Source: an uncultured Acidobacteriota bacterium
GTDB lineage: Bacteria > Acidobacteriota > Terriglobia > Terriglobales > Acidobacteriaceae
Assembly (NCBI GenBank): GCA_903832055.1
Contig: CAILAC010000002.1
Location: forward strand, 62,001 to 126,000
Reading direction: 5' to 3'
DNA length: 64,000 nt
Both the position numbers and the translations under genes were made by a program. This document shows positions 53,130-61,525 of this stretch, piece by piece (position 1 is the stretch's first letter; the number at the start of each line of letters is the position of its first letter). The notes beneath the pieces are model-generated. The model ran no database searches. It saw nothing but the letters and a program-made list of their open reading frames with translations, and was not told the origin of the DNA.

Positions 53130-55202
53130 ATGGCGGCATTTGGTAGTTTTGCACTGATTATCGCGCTGGCACTGGCGGCGTACAACCTGTTTGCCGGGGG
53201 CATAGCGTTGCGGTTGCTGGCGGTAGGCGGGCCGGCAAGGGTGTCACCAGAACGGCTGGCGGAGACGGCGCGGCGGGCGGGTATTGCCAGCTTTGTAGCG
53301 GTGTCTGCGGCGGCATTTGCGCTCATCTGGTCGGTCTTTCACAACGATTTTTCCATTGAATACATCGTTGAACACTCCAACAAGGCGCTGCCCTCGGCGT
53401 ACAAGTTTGCCGCGTTGTGGAGCGGTCAGGAGGGTTCGCTGCTCTTATGGGCGTGGCTGCTGGCCGGTTATGGCTTTGTGCTGCGGCTGACGCACAAGTC
53501 TGACGTCAAGCTGCATGCCTACGCGGGCACGATTCTGGCTGCTGTGCAGACCTTTTTCCTGATGCTTCTGGTCATCAAGGTGCCTCCCTTTGGCGGGGTG
53601 CGGGGCGGCGTTGCTCCACTGGACGGCAACGGACTGAACCCGCTGCTGCAGTATCCCGAGATGGTCATTCATCCCCCGATGCTGTACCTGGGATACGTCG
53701 GCTTTACCGTGCCGTTTGCTTTCGCTTTGGGCGCGCTGATGATGCGGTATCCGGGCGAAAAGTGGATTCGCATTACGCGACGCTGGACGATGTTTACCTG
53801 GCTGTTTTTGACCATTGGCATCTTTCTGGGCATGCACTGGGCGTATGCAGTACTGGGCTGGGGCGGATACTGGGGCTGGGACCCGGTTGAAAATGCTTCG
53901 CTGATGCCGTGGCTGACGGGCACTGCCTTCCTGCATTCGGTCATGATGCAGGAGAAGCGCGGCATGATGAAGCAGTGGAACGTCTGGCTCATCTTCTCCA
54001 CATTTCTGCTGTCGATTCTGGGTACATTGCTGACGCGCGCCGGGCTGGTGAGTTCAGTGCATGCGTTTGCACAGTCGTCTATCGGGAACTGGTTCGTCGC
54101 GTTCCTGGTAATCACGCTGGCGGTTTGCATCTTTACCTACGTCCTGCAGCGGGATCATCTGAAGAGTGAGCATCGGGTAGAGTCGGTGGTGAGCCGCGAG
54201 GCAAGCTTCCTGTTCAACAACCTGGTACTGCTGGCGGCCTGCTTCACGATTCTGTGGGGAACACTGTTCCCGGTGCTCTCGGAGTACATCGAGGGGACCA
54301 AAACGACGCTTGCAGGCGCGTATTACAGCCATATCGCGGTGCCGATTGGGGTGTTTCTACTGCTGTTGACGGGCGTTGGGCCGTTGCTCGCGTGGCGCGC
54401 CTCTTCTCTGAAGAGCCTGCGGCGGAACTTCATCGTGCCGGGAGCAGCCTTTGTCGTGACAGCGCTGGGATGCCTCGTTGGCGGCTTGAAGCCGTGGGCA
54501 GATGAGGGCGTGTTCTATGCGCTGATGACCTGGGCGCTTTCAGCAGCGGTGGCCACGGCCATTTTGTCTGAGTTCGTTCGCGGAGCGGGCGTGATTCATC
54601 GCCAGACCGGCAAGAACGTGGCTGAGGCCATGCTGCTGCTGATCCGGCGTGGCACGCGGCGGTATGGCGGATTCATCGTGCACCTGGGCGTCGTGATCAT
54701 CTTCATCGGGTTTGCGGGATACGCGTTTAACCAGAGCGCCGAGTCCACGATGGCACCCGGCGACAAGATGCAGATTGGGCCGTACACGCTGGTGAACCTG
54801 GGCAACACGCAGGAATCAAACGCGAACTACGACACCGAATTTTCGCAGCTGGACGTATACGAGAACGGCAAAAAGATTCAGGCTGAGCCCATGTCTCCTG
54901 AGAAGCGGGTGTACCTTTCCAACGGGCAGCCGCAGACGATGGTGGCCAACCACTCGATGATGCGTTGGGACCTGTATGTGGTCTACGAGGGCAGGAACGC
55001 TGATAGCGGGCTGCCAATCATCAAGGCATTTCTGAATCCTCTGGTGATGTGGATCTGGGTGGGCCTGGCGGTCGTTGTCTTTGGAACTCTCGTGGCGCTG
55101 GTGCCAAGTGTGAGCCTGGCGCGGGTTGCGGTAGTGGTTCCGGCGAAACCGGGAACACTGCCCGGGCAGGCCGCAGTGAGCGCAACTGGAGGTGGAGATT
55201 GA
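53130..55202 (+). CDS. ccmF: Cytochrome c haem lyase subunit CcmF
   Basis: The 690-aa polytopic membrane protein has the haem-handling WWD-type motif 'WGGYWGWDPVENASLMPW' and many helices. CcmF with CcmH ligates haem to apocytochromes at CxxCH in the periplasm. The ATG at 53130 begins the first helix. Its TGA shares one base with the ccmH ATG. The cytochrome at 2,945 would be one client. Confidence 0.94.
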   Translation: MAAFGSFALIIALALAAYNLFAGGIALRLLAVGGPARVSPERLAETARRAGIASFVAVSAAAFALIWSVFHNDFSIEYIVEHSNKALPSAYKFAALWSGQEGSLLLWAWLLAGYGFVLRLTHKSDVKLHAYAGTILAAVQTFFLMLLVIKVPPFGGVRGGVAPLDGNGLNPLLQYPEMVIHPPMLYLGYVGFTVPFAFALGALMMRYPGEKWIRITRRWTMFTWLFLTIGIFLGMHWAYAVLGWGGYWGWDPVENASLMPWLTGTAFLHSVMMQEKRGMMKQWNVWLIFSTFLLSILGTLLTRAGLVSSVHAFAQSSIGNWFVAFLVITLAVCIFTYVLQRDHLKSEHRVESVVSREASFLFNNLVLLAACFTILWGTLFPVLSEYIEGTKTTLAGAYYSHIAVPIGVFLLLLTGVGPLLAWRASSLKSLRRNFIVPGAAFVVTALGCLVGGLKPWADEGVFYALMTWALSAAVATAILSEFVRGAGVIHRQTGKNVAEAMLLLIRRGTRRYGGFIVHLGVVIIFIGFAGYAFNQSAESTMAPGDKMQIGPYTLVNLGNTQESNANYDTEFSQLDVYENGKKIQAEPMSPEKRVYLSNGQPQTMVANHSMMRWDLYVVYEGRNADSGLPIIKAFLNPLVMWIWVGLAVVVFGTLVALVPSVSLARVAVVVPAKPGTLPGQAAVSATGGGD

Positions 55203-55693
55203 TGCGAACTCTACGCAGTTTTGCTTTCTCCCGGCTGGCGCAGGCGTCGCTGGTCGCTGTGCTGGTTTGTTTTTCGCTGGGGGCAACCGATGCCGTCGGG
55301 CGATTTAATGATCTGGGCCACAAGATGATGTGCACCTGCGGCTGCGGTCAGGTACTGCTGGAGTGCAACCACGTGGGCTGCACCGTTTCTGGCGGCATGC
55401 GCGACGAGTTGACGAACAACATTGCCAGCGGGCAAAACGACAGCCTCATCCTGCAGAGCTTTGTGCAGCGCTATGGCGCGACGGTGCTGGCTGCTCCAAC
55501 GACACAGGGCTTTGACCTGGTGGCGTGGATCATGCCGTTCGCGGTTTCGGCGATCGCACTCATCGGGACGATCTTTCTGGTGCGGAACTGGGCAAGGAAT
55601 CAGCCGAAGCTTGCCGTGGCGACAGGCGCGTCGAGCAATCCGGCAGAGGAAGCACTGCGGGAGCGCATCCGGCGGGAGACTGGCACAGAGTGA
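55202..55693 (+). CDS. ccmH: CcmH-like thiol protein with CxCxC motif
   Basis: The 163-aa product has an N-terminal export helix, a Cys-rich segment MMCTCGCGQVLLECN (Cys44, 46, 48, 55, and Cys60), and a C-terminal membrane helix (about residues 113-135). Classical CcmH has one LRCxxC motif that reduces the apocytochrome CxxCH thiols; here the motif is replaced by CxCxC plus two further Cys. It starts in a TGATG junction with ccmF, so is coupled to it. A CcmH role is likely from context. Confidence 0.85.
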   Translation: MRTLRSFAFSRLAQASLVAVLVCFSLGATDAVGRFNDLGHKMMCTCGCGQVLLECNHVGCTVSGGMRDELTNNIASGQNDSLILQSFVQRYGATVLAAPTTQGFDLVAWIMPFAVSAIALIGTIFLVRNWARNQPKLAVATGASSNPAEEALRERIRRETGTE

Positions 55694-55705
55694 AACCGCC
55701 CCCAG

Positions 55706-55752
55706 CCTTTGCCAGATGCGCGAAGCATTGCGCGAAGGACGGGGCACCCGGT
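55706..55752. repeat. Copy of the dispersed stem-loop repeat
   Basis: A GCCAGATGCGCGAAGCATTG-type hairpin ending in GGACGGGGCACCCG sits between ccmH and the ccmI-like gene. It belongs to the same family as the copies near 17,620 and 32,860. Confidence 0.6.
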
Positions 55753-55797
55753 TTGTTGAGTTTTCGATAGCAATACGCGATTTTCGAGGTCATGGTT

Positions 55798-56082
55798 ATG
55801 TCGAGCGATACAGGAATCATTTTGGGTGGAGTTCTGGCGCTGGCGCTGTTTCTTTACGCCTTCTGGCCAGAGAAACACGCGATTGTGCAGCGGCAAAAGA
55901 CGCGGCTGGACTTTTTGGAAGAGCTGAAAGAGCAGATCTACGTCAACCTGCGTGATTTGAACTTCGAGTTCCAGGCGGGGAAATATCCGCAGGAGGACTA
56001 CGCGACGCAGCGGGCGATTCTGGAGAAGGAAGCAGCGGCGGTGCTGGCGGAGATGGATTTTCTTGAGAAAGCTGCGGGATAG
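55798..56082 (+). CDS. Small CcmI-like membrane protein
   Basis: The 94-aa product has one N-terminal membrane helix (about residues 7-25) and a helical tail with 'DLNFEFQAGKYPQEDYATQR' (about 54-73), the pattern of the CcmI N-terminal module ('L-F-aGK-se-DY'). CcmI presents apocytochrome to CcmF/CcmH. The full TPR part of CcmI is absent. ATG 55798 is preferred since GAGGT lies 8 nt upstream; 55,792 is too near. Confidence 0.65.
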   Translation: MSSDTGIILGGVLALALFLYAFWPEKHAIVQRQKTRLDFLEELKEQIYVNLRDLNFEFQAGKYPQEDYATQRAILEKEAAAVLAEMDFLEKAAG

Positions 56083-56120
56083 CAGAGCTCTCAAAGATGA
56101 TTTTGGAACAGTTGAGACGG

Positions 56121-57479
56121 ATGAAAGGTACTGCTTTGAATCTGAGGATTTCTACTTCTTTTCGTTTGGCCGCGTTTGCGGCTGTTAGCCTCGTGGCGGT
56201 AAGCACGTCAGCATTTGCGGGCGCGATTCACGGTTCGGTGACCAACAAAACCTCGGGCAAGCCTGCGGTCGGCGACAAGGTTTCGCTGCTCAGCCTTGCC
56301 GGCGCAATGGATGAAGTTGGTACGACGAAGACAGACAGCCGGGGCGAGTTTACACTCAACACGCCGAGCGACGCTCCTTACCTCATCAAGGTAGAGCACC
56401 AGAAGGGCTCCTACTTCAAAAACATGCCGCCGGGCTCAACGACGGCCGCAATCACGGTGTATGACGTGGCGACAAAGGTTGACGGAGTTTCAACCGAGGC
56501 CGACGTGCTGCGCATGGAGGTTGAAAACGGCCAGTTGAAGGTGACGGAGAACTACTTTGTGAAGAACACCAGTTCCCCGCCCCGCACCCAGGCCGACCCG
56601 CACGGATACGAGATTGTGATGCCTTCAGAAGCGACGCTCGAAGGTGCGGCGACCGTCGGACCCAGCAACATGCCGCTGGCGGCTACTCCAGACCCGGCAA
56701 CGCCAAAGGGTCACTACACCTTTTCGTTTCCCATCCGGCCCAATGAGGGCGAGGCGGGAACGCGCTTTCAGTTGACCTATCACCTGCCGTACTCGGGCAG
56801 CTACAAGTTCAAGCCGACCCTGGTGCAGGGCGCGGACAATGTGGCGGTGATGCTGCCCAAGAGCATGACCTTTACCCCGGGTGCGGGATCGAGCTTCCAG
56901 TCAGTGCCGGATGACCCGAACGCGCAAACGTTCCTGATGCGCGGTGTTTCGCCGGGGCAGGCTGTGGAGTTTACGATTTCGGGCACCGGTTCTCTGCCGC
57001 GCGATGCGCAGGCGGGCGGTGGCGCAGGTGGAGGTCAAGGCGGCGCAGGCATGGGCGGCGCTGCGGCAGGGCCGGATGATAGCTCTACCGCAAGTGGGCC
57101 GGGGGGCAAGCCCGGTGGTGGATTGGGCAATCCCATTGACACGCCCGACCCGCTCAGCAAGTACAAGTACTGGATTCTGGGCGGTTTGGCGCTGGTTCTG
57201 GCGGCTGCGGCCGCGTTTCTTCTGAGGAAGCCGGCATGCGTTGCCGAGGCAGCCCCTGTGGCTGCGGTAAGCCATGCGGCGGCGTATTCTGTGCCGACGC
57301 CTGCGTACGTCACGACGGTTTCCGGAAACAAGAGCCAGTTGCTGCTGGAGGCGCTGAAGGAAGAGCTGTTTGCAATCGAGAGCGAAAAGATCGCCGGAAA
57401 ACTCTCAGCATCCGACTATGCCGAACAGAAAGCTGCGCTCGAAACCGTTCTGCGGCGGGCGCTGGGCCGGCAGGCGTAG
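56121..57479 (+). CDS. Exported carboxypeptidase-regulatory-like protein with C-terminal CcmI-like tail
   Basis: The 452-aa product has a signal peptide (about residues 1-34), a beta-sandwich regulatory-like domain ('GSVTNKTSGKPAVGDKVSLL', about 40-60), a Gly/Ala-rich linker (about 300-345), a membrane helix (about 355-375), and a final helical 'ALKEELFAIESEKIAGKLS' segment repeating the pattern of the upstream CcmI-like gene. It lies in the ccm cluster 38 nt after that gene. A role in cytochrome maturation is possible but unproven. ATG 56097 is an alternative start. Confidence 0.6.
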   Translation: MKGTALNLRISTSFRLAAFAAVSLVAVSTSAFAGAIHGSVTNKTSGKPAVGDKVSLLSLAGAMDEVGTTKTDSRGEFTLNTPSDAPYLIKVEHQKGSYFKNMPPGSTTAAITVYDVATKVDGVSTEADVLRMEVENGQLKVTENYFVKNTSSPPRTQADPHGYEIVMPSEATLEGAATVGPSNMPLAATPDPATPKGHYTFSFPIRPNEGEAGTRFQLTYHLPYSGSYKFKPTLVQGADNVAVMLPKSMTFTPGAGSSFQSVPDDPNAQTFLMRGVSPGQAVEFTISGTGSLPRDAQAGGGAGGGQGGAGMGGAAAGPDDSSTASGPGGKPGGGLGNPIDTPDPLSKYKYWILGGLALVLAAAAAFLLRKPACVAEAAPVAAVSHAAAYSVPTPAYVTTVSGNKSQLLLEALKEELFAIESEKIAGKLSASDYAEQKAALETVLRRALGRQA

Positions 57480-57488
57480 GATAGTCGC

Positions 57489-57986
57489 GTGAAGACACTG
57501 ATTCGCACATTGCTGCTGCTTTCGCTGGTGGTCTGGCTGGGGGCGGAGATTTTCTTTCCCGTGGTGGCGGCGGTGACCTTTGGCCAGCTCGCCCCCAACA
57601 CCCATGCAGCGGGGCAGATTGTCGGCGCTCTCCTGCAGATCGTGCACAAGATGGGTCTGGTGTGCGGCGTGGTGCTGTTGGCGCTGCTGGCGCTGGCGCC
57701 GGGCTGGGGCATCTTCAAGCCGCGAATGGCGTTGGCCGGGCTGGTACTTGTGCTCGGCATGGTGACGCTGACCACCTACTCGCAGTACGGCATCATTCCG
57801 GCGATGGAGCGGGACCGGACGGCAGTGGGCGGCGTCATTGACGCGGCCGCGGAGGACAACCCGGCGCGCGTGGACTTCAACCGGCTGCATCATCGCAGCA
57901 CCTGGGTGGAAGAGGCCGTCCTGCTGATGGGGATGGTGGTGGTAGTGATTGTGGCCGGGGCTGAGAGCGGGGCGGAGCGGCGATAG
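57489..57986 (+). CDS. DUF4149-like membrane protein
   Basis: The 165-aa product has four membrane helices; the first carries 'LVVWLGAEIFFPVVAA' and a later segment 'FNRLHHRSTWVEE', as in DUF4149/TMEM205-like proteins. Function is unknown. GTG 57489 lies 9 nt after the upstream stop, so it may belong to the ccm transcript. Confidence 0.75.
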   Translation: MKTLIRTLLLLSLVVWLGAEIFFPVVAAVTFGQLAPNTHAAGQIVGALLQIVHKMGLVCGVVLLALLALAPGWGIFKPRMALAGLVLVLGMVTLTTYSQYGIIPAMERDRTAVGGVIDAAAEDNPARVDFNRLHHRSTWVEEAVLLMGMVVVVIVAGAESGAERR

Positions 57987-58276
57987 TCGCCCGAACTTCC
58001 CTGCGCCCGTTTGCGCAGAATTATCCCTCATCAGCGTATCCTTGAATTGAACACAGGAGCCGCGACCCCCGGTCTCAACCCAAACGGTCATGAATGTGCG
58101 CGAAAAGTGCGCAAAAACACGCGAAAATACACCCGGTAACCAACCCGATAAGCGGCTCATAATCAATCGCTTGCGGACGATTTTCCACGAAAAACACCCA
58201 CCCCCCCCTTTAGGCCGCTTTGCGCATTTTCAGCCGTCCGCGCCGAGCGGTCTTGGCCGCCGTAGTATCCTGACGC
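57987..58276. other. Intergenic region, no gene seen
   Basis: These 290 bases hold no supported gene. A run of nine to ten C lies near 58,200. Frames crossing it are short and lack a ribosome site. Confidence 0.5.
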
Positions 58277-59002
58277 ATGCTGAAACTTTCACTATTACTG
58301 GGTGCGGCGGCGGCGCTGGCTGATGTGGCTGGTGCGCTGGTGCTCGTCCGCGCCCGGGGGATTCAGCGGTATTTGCGGTATTTTGTGGCGCTCGGTGCGG
58401 GCTTCCTGATGGCCACTTCAGTGCTGGAGATGCTTCCCGAAAGCCTCAGGCTGGATGCCCGACTGGCTCCCGTGCTGGTGATGGCAGGCTACTGCGCGGT
58501 GCACTTTCTGGAGCACACCATCAACGCGCACTTCCACTTTGGCGAAGAGACGCACGCGCATGAGTTTATTTCTGCCAAGACGAGCTACTCCGTGCTGGCG
58601 GGGCTGGGAGTGCATGCGCTGTTTGATGGCGTGGCCATCGGCTCAGGATTTGCGCTCTCCAATGCGCTGGGCTGGCTGATCTTTCTGGCAATTTTCCTGC
58701 ACAAGATGCCAGAGGGGTTCACGATGGCGTCGGTGATGCTGGCCAGCGGCAGCAGCCGGCGTACCGCGCTCAATGCGGCGGCAGCGCTCGCAGCGGCCAC
58801 GGTAGCAGGCGTGCTGGTGATTGAGCTGGTGCCCGGTCTGGTCCGGTTTGGCTTGCCGGTTTCAGCCGGCGTGGCACTTTACGTTGCTGCCACCGACCTG
58901 GTGCCTGAGGTGAACCGCGAGCCGGGGATTCGGATGGCACTGGTCTTTTTTGCAGGGGTGGCGGGTTTCCTGGTACTGCGCATGCTGCTGCCGGGAATGT
59001 GA
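58277..59002 (+). CDS. ZIP-family metal transporter
   Basis: The 241-aa product has about eight membrane helices with the ZIP metal-site helices 'HALFDGVAIGSGF' and 'HKMPEGFTMAS', and a His-rich loop (HFHFGEETHAHE) before the first of these. ZIP proteins bring Zn, Fe or other divalent metals into the cytoplasm. Metal preference cannot be told. ATG 58277 is the first start. Confidence 0.9.
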   Translation: MLKLSLLLGAAAALADVAGALVLVRARGIQRYLRYFVALGAGFLMATSVLEMLPESLRLDARLAPVLVMAGYCAVHFLEHTINAHFHFGEETHAHEFISAKTSYSVLAGLGVHALFDGVAIGSGFALSNALGWLIFLAIFLHKMPEGFTMASVMLASGSSRRTALNAAAALAAATVAGVLVIELVPGLVRFGLPVSAGVALYVAATDLVPEVNREPGIRMALVFFAGVAGFLVLRMLLPGM

Positions 59003-59102
59003 TGGGTTGGCACCGTGATTCGGTGTGGAGTTTGATTACCCATGCCAGCGGGGACCGTCGTATGATTGAGCTACGGAATCAAATGTAATTTTGGCTGGCT
59101 GA

Positions 59103-59900
59103 ATGATTAATGGCAAGCGGGTAGTTGCTGTGCTTCCGGCGTATAACGCTGAAAAAACGCTGACGCGCACAGTAAGTGAGATTCCAGATGCGGTCGATGC
59201 CTGCATTCTGGTGGACGACCACAGCACCGACAAAACCGCCGACCTGGCGCGCAGCCTAGGGCTTCAGGTGCACGAGCATGAGCGCAACCGTGGCTACGGC
59301 GGCAACCAGAAGACCTGCTACGCAGCGGCTCTGGAAGCTGGCGCCGATATCGTGGTGATGCTGCACCCGGATTACCAGTATTCGCCGCTGCTCGTGGAGC
59401 CGATGGCAAGCATGATTGCTTACGGAGTTTACGACCTCGTTCTGGGTTCGCGCATTCTGGGCGGCGGGGCCCTCCGGGGTGGCATGCCGCTGTACAAGTA
59501 CATTTCAAATCGTGGGCTGACGTTCATTCAAAACCTGCTGCTGGGGGCCAAGCTTTCGGAGTATCACACGGGGTTTCGCGCCTATAGCCGAGACATGCTG
59601 TTGTCACTGCCGCTGGAGAAAAACTCTGAAGATTTTGCCTTTGATAACCAGTTGCTGGCGCAATGCATTTATCTTGGCGCGCGAATTGGTGAGATTTCAT
59701 GCCCAACGCGGTATTTCCCCGAGGCATCGTCAATTAACCTGCGGCGGAGCACAATTTACGGCTTGAGCGTGCTGGGGACGACGATGGATTGCGTCGCGGC
59801 GCGCATAGGGCTTTACCTGCGTCCGATCTTCGACTTCCCTCCCCTGCAACTGAAGATTCCCGTGGAAGCAATATCGCTGGCCGTTGAGGAATATTCATGA
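59103..59900 (+). CDS. Glycosyltransferase family 2 (dolichyl-P-mannose synthase-like)
   Basis: The 265-aa product has the GT2 GT-A fold: 'VVAVLPAYNAEKTLTRTV' at the start, DDHSTDKT (metal-site Asp), and 'HPDYQYSP'. It lacks C-terminal membrane helices, as in the polyisoprenyl-phosphate sugar synthases. It overlaps the downstream membrane protein by 4 bp (59,897-59,900). A donor-lipid sugar used by the neighbour is a guess. Confidence 0.88.
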   Translation: MINGKRVVAVLPAYNAEKTLTRTVSEIPDAVDACILVDDHSTDKTADLARSLGLQVHEHERNRGYGGNQKTCYAAALEAGADIVVMLHPDYQYSPLLVEPMASMIAYGVYDLVLGSRILGGGALRGGMPLYKYISNRGLTFIQNLLLGAKLSEYHTGFRAYSRDMLLSLPLEKNSEDFAFDNQLLAQCIYLGARIGEISCPTRYFPEASSINLRRSTIYGLSVLGTTMDCVAARIGLYLRPIFDFPPLQLKIPVEAISLAVEEYS

Positions 59901-61381
59901 AAGCTGGCCCGGGCGGGCGTTTGCCTCTACTGCGTCTGGGAGCCTTAACTGCTGCGGCACTTGCAATTCACGGATATCATCTGGGCGTTGAAGACGCTGA
60001 GATCTACATTCCCGCGGCCAAGAAGCTGCTGAATCCGGCGCTGTATCCATTTGGGACGGAGTTTTTTCTTTCGCATGGACGGCTGTCGCTCTTCAGCCCG
60101 ATACTGGCGTGGACGGCGCGATTGACGCACCTATCCATGGACTGGACCATCCTGGGCTGGTACGTGGCAACGCTGTTTGCGATGCTGGCTTCGTGCTGGC
60201 TGCTGGCAGCGGCTTGCTTTGAAAACTCGCGGGCACGATGGGGTGCGCTGCTGGTAATGACGGCCCTCCTGTCGATGCCGGCAACGAACACCGCGCTGCT
60301 GCTGATGGACCCCTACCTGACGGCGCGGTCACTTTCGACACCCCTGACGCTGTTTGCGCTGGCGAATTTTCTTGAGCGGAAGTGGTTTCGGGTGGGGGCA
60401 GCGATTGTGGTCACAGCGTCCATTCATCCGCAGATGGTGGTGTACCTGGTCTTTTTAACGGTCGTCATGTGGATCGCTGAGACGAGCAAGACAAGGACAA
60501 ACCAGCGCGTTCCTGTGATGGCGGCGATCGCCGGCGCTCTGCCAACGGGATTTCATCTGAATGCCGCAACAGGGCCCTATCGTGAGGCGCTGTATTCGCG
60601 CGACTACTTCTTTTTGAGCAACTGGGAGTGGTATCACTGGCTGGGGATGCTGGCGCCGATGGCAATTCTAGCCTGGTTCTGGAAGGGGAAGCTGCGCGGG
60701 ACCCGCAAGGGGTTTGAACTGCTGAGCTTTGCCATGATTCCGTTTGGGGTGGTTTCGATTGCGGCGGGGCTGGTGTTTTCAAGCTCTCATGCGCTTGACA
60801 TGTTCGCACGATTGCAGCCGTTGCGGTGCTTTCACCTGATTACGATTGTGTTTATGTTGCTGCTGGGCGGGGTGATTGGGGAGTACGCGGCGAAGGGCCG
60901 GGTGTGGGTGCTGGCGGCGGTCTCAGTGCCGCTGGCGGTGGGCATGTACTTTGTGTCGCGCTCGACCTACCCAACAAGTCCGCAGATCGAGTGGCCAGCG
61001 GAAACAAGCACCAACGGGTGGGTGAATGCACTGTTGTGGGTGCGGCGGAACACACCGACAGATGCAGTGTTTGCCGTGGATTCACGCTACTTCAAGGACG
61101 AAGGAACGGATGTGCACGGCTTCCGCGCGGTTTCAGAGCGGTCGGCGCTGGCAGACTACTTCAAAGATGGTGGGGTGGTTTCTCTGTTCCCTGACCTGGC
61201 GGCAGAGTGGAAGCAGATGAGCAACGCCACCTATGGGCTGAACCACTTTACCGCAGGAGATTTTGCGCGACTGCGAACCGAGTATCCGGCGGTGTCGATG
61301 GCAGTGGTGCATGGGGCTGCGCCCTCGGGGATGGATTGCCCATATCAGGAGCGGGGATACGCAGTTTGCCGGATTCCCTGA
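59897..61381 (+). CDS. Polytopic membrane protein, GT-C-like, function unknown
   Basis: The 494-aa product has about ten to eleven membrane helices and a C-terminal soluble part (about residues 375-494) with 'RYFKDEGTDVHGFRAVSERSAL' (trimmed). An early loop after the first helix holds two acidic residues (VEDAEIYIP), as in GT-C glycosyltransferases. It may resemble DUF6798. Coupling with a GT2 gene suggests use of a lipid-linked sugar. No confident family call. Confidence 0.6.
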   Translation: MKAGPGGRLPLLRLGALTAAALAIHGYHLGVEDAEIYIPAAKKLLNPALYPFGTEFFLSHGRLSLFSPILAWTARLTHLSMDWTILGWYVATLFAMLASCWLLAAACFENSRARWGALLVMTALLSMPATNTALLLMDPYLTARSLSTPLTLFALANFLERKWFRVGAAIVVTASIHPQMVVYLVFLTVVMWIAETSKTRTNQRVPVMAAIAGALPTGFHLNAATGPYREALYSRDYFFLSNWEWYHWLGMLAPMAILAWFWKGKLRGTRKGFELLSFAMIPFGVVSIAAGLVFSSSHALDMFARLQPLRCFHLITIVFMLLLGGVIGEYAAKGRVWVLAAVSVPLAVGMYFVSRSTYPTSPQIEWPAETSTNGWVNALLWVRRNTPTDAVFAVDSRYFKDEGTDVHGFRAVSERSALADYFKDGGVVSLFPDLAAEWKQMSNATYGLNHFTAGDFARLRTEYPAVSMAVVHGAAPSGMDCPYQERGYAVCRIP

Positions 61382-61525
61382 GATTGCCGTCAATTCCCCG
61401 CCTGATAAGAGGCTGATTGGCCAGTAAAGGGCTATAAAGGATTATTGGGACAAAGTTTCCCGCCTTGAGTGCGAATGGCTCGTCAAGAGGTGGGCACCCG
61501 CTTTGGTTAAGTTGGAGGCAGGGAC

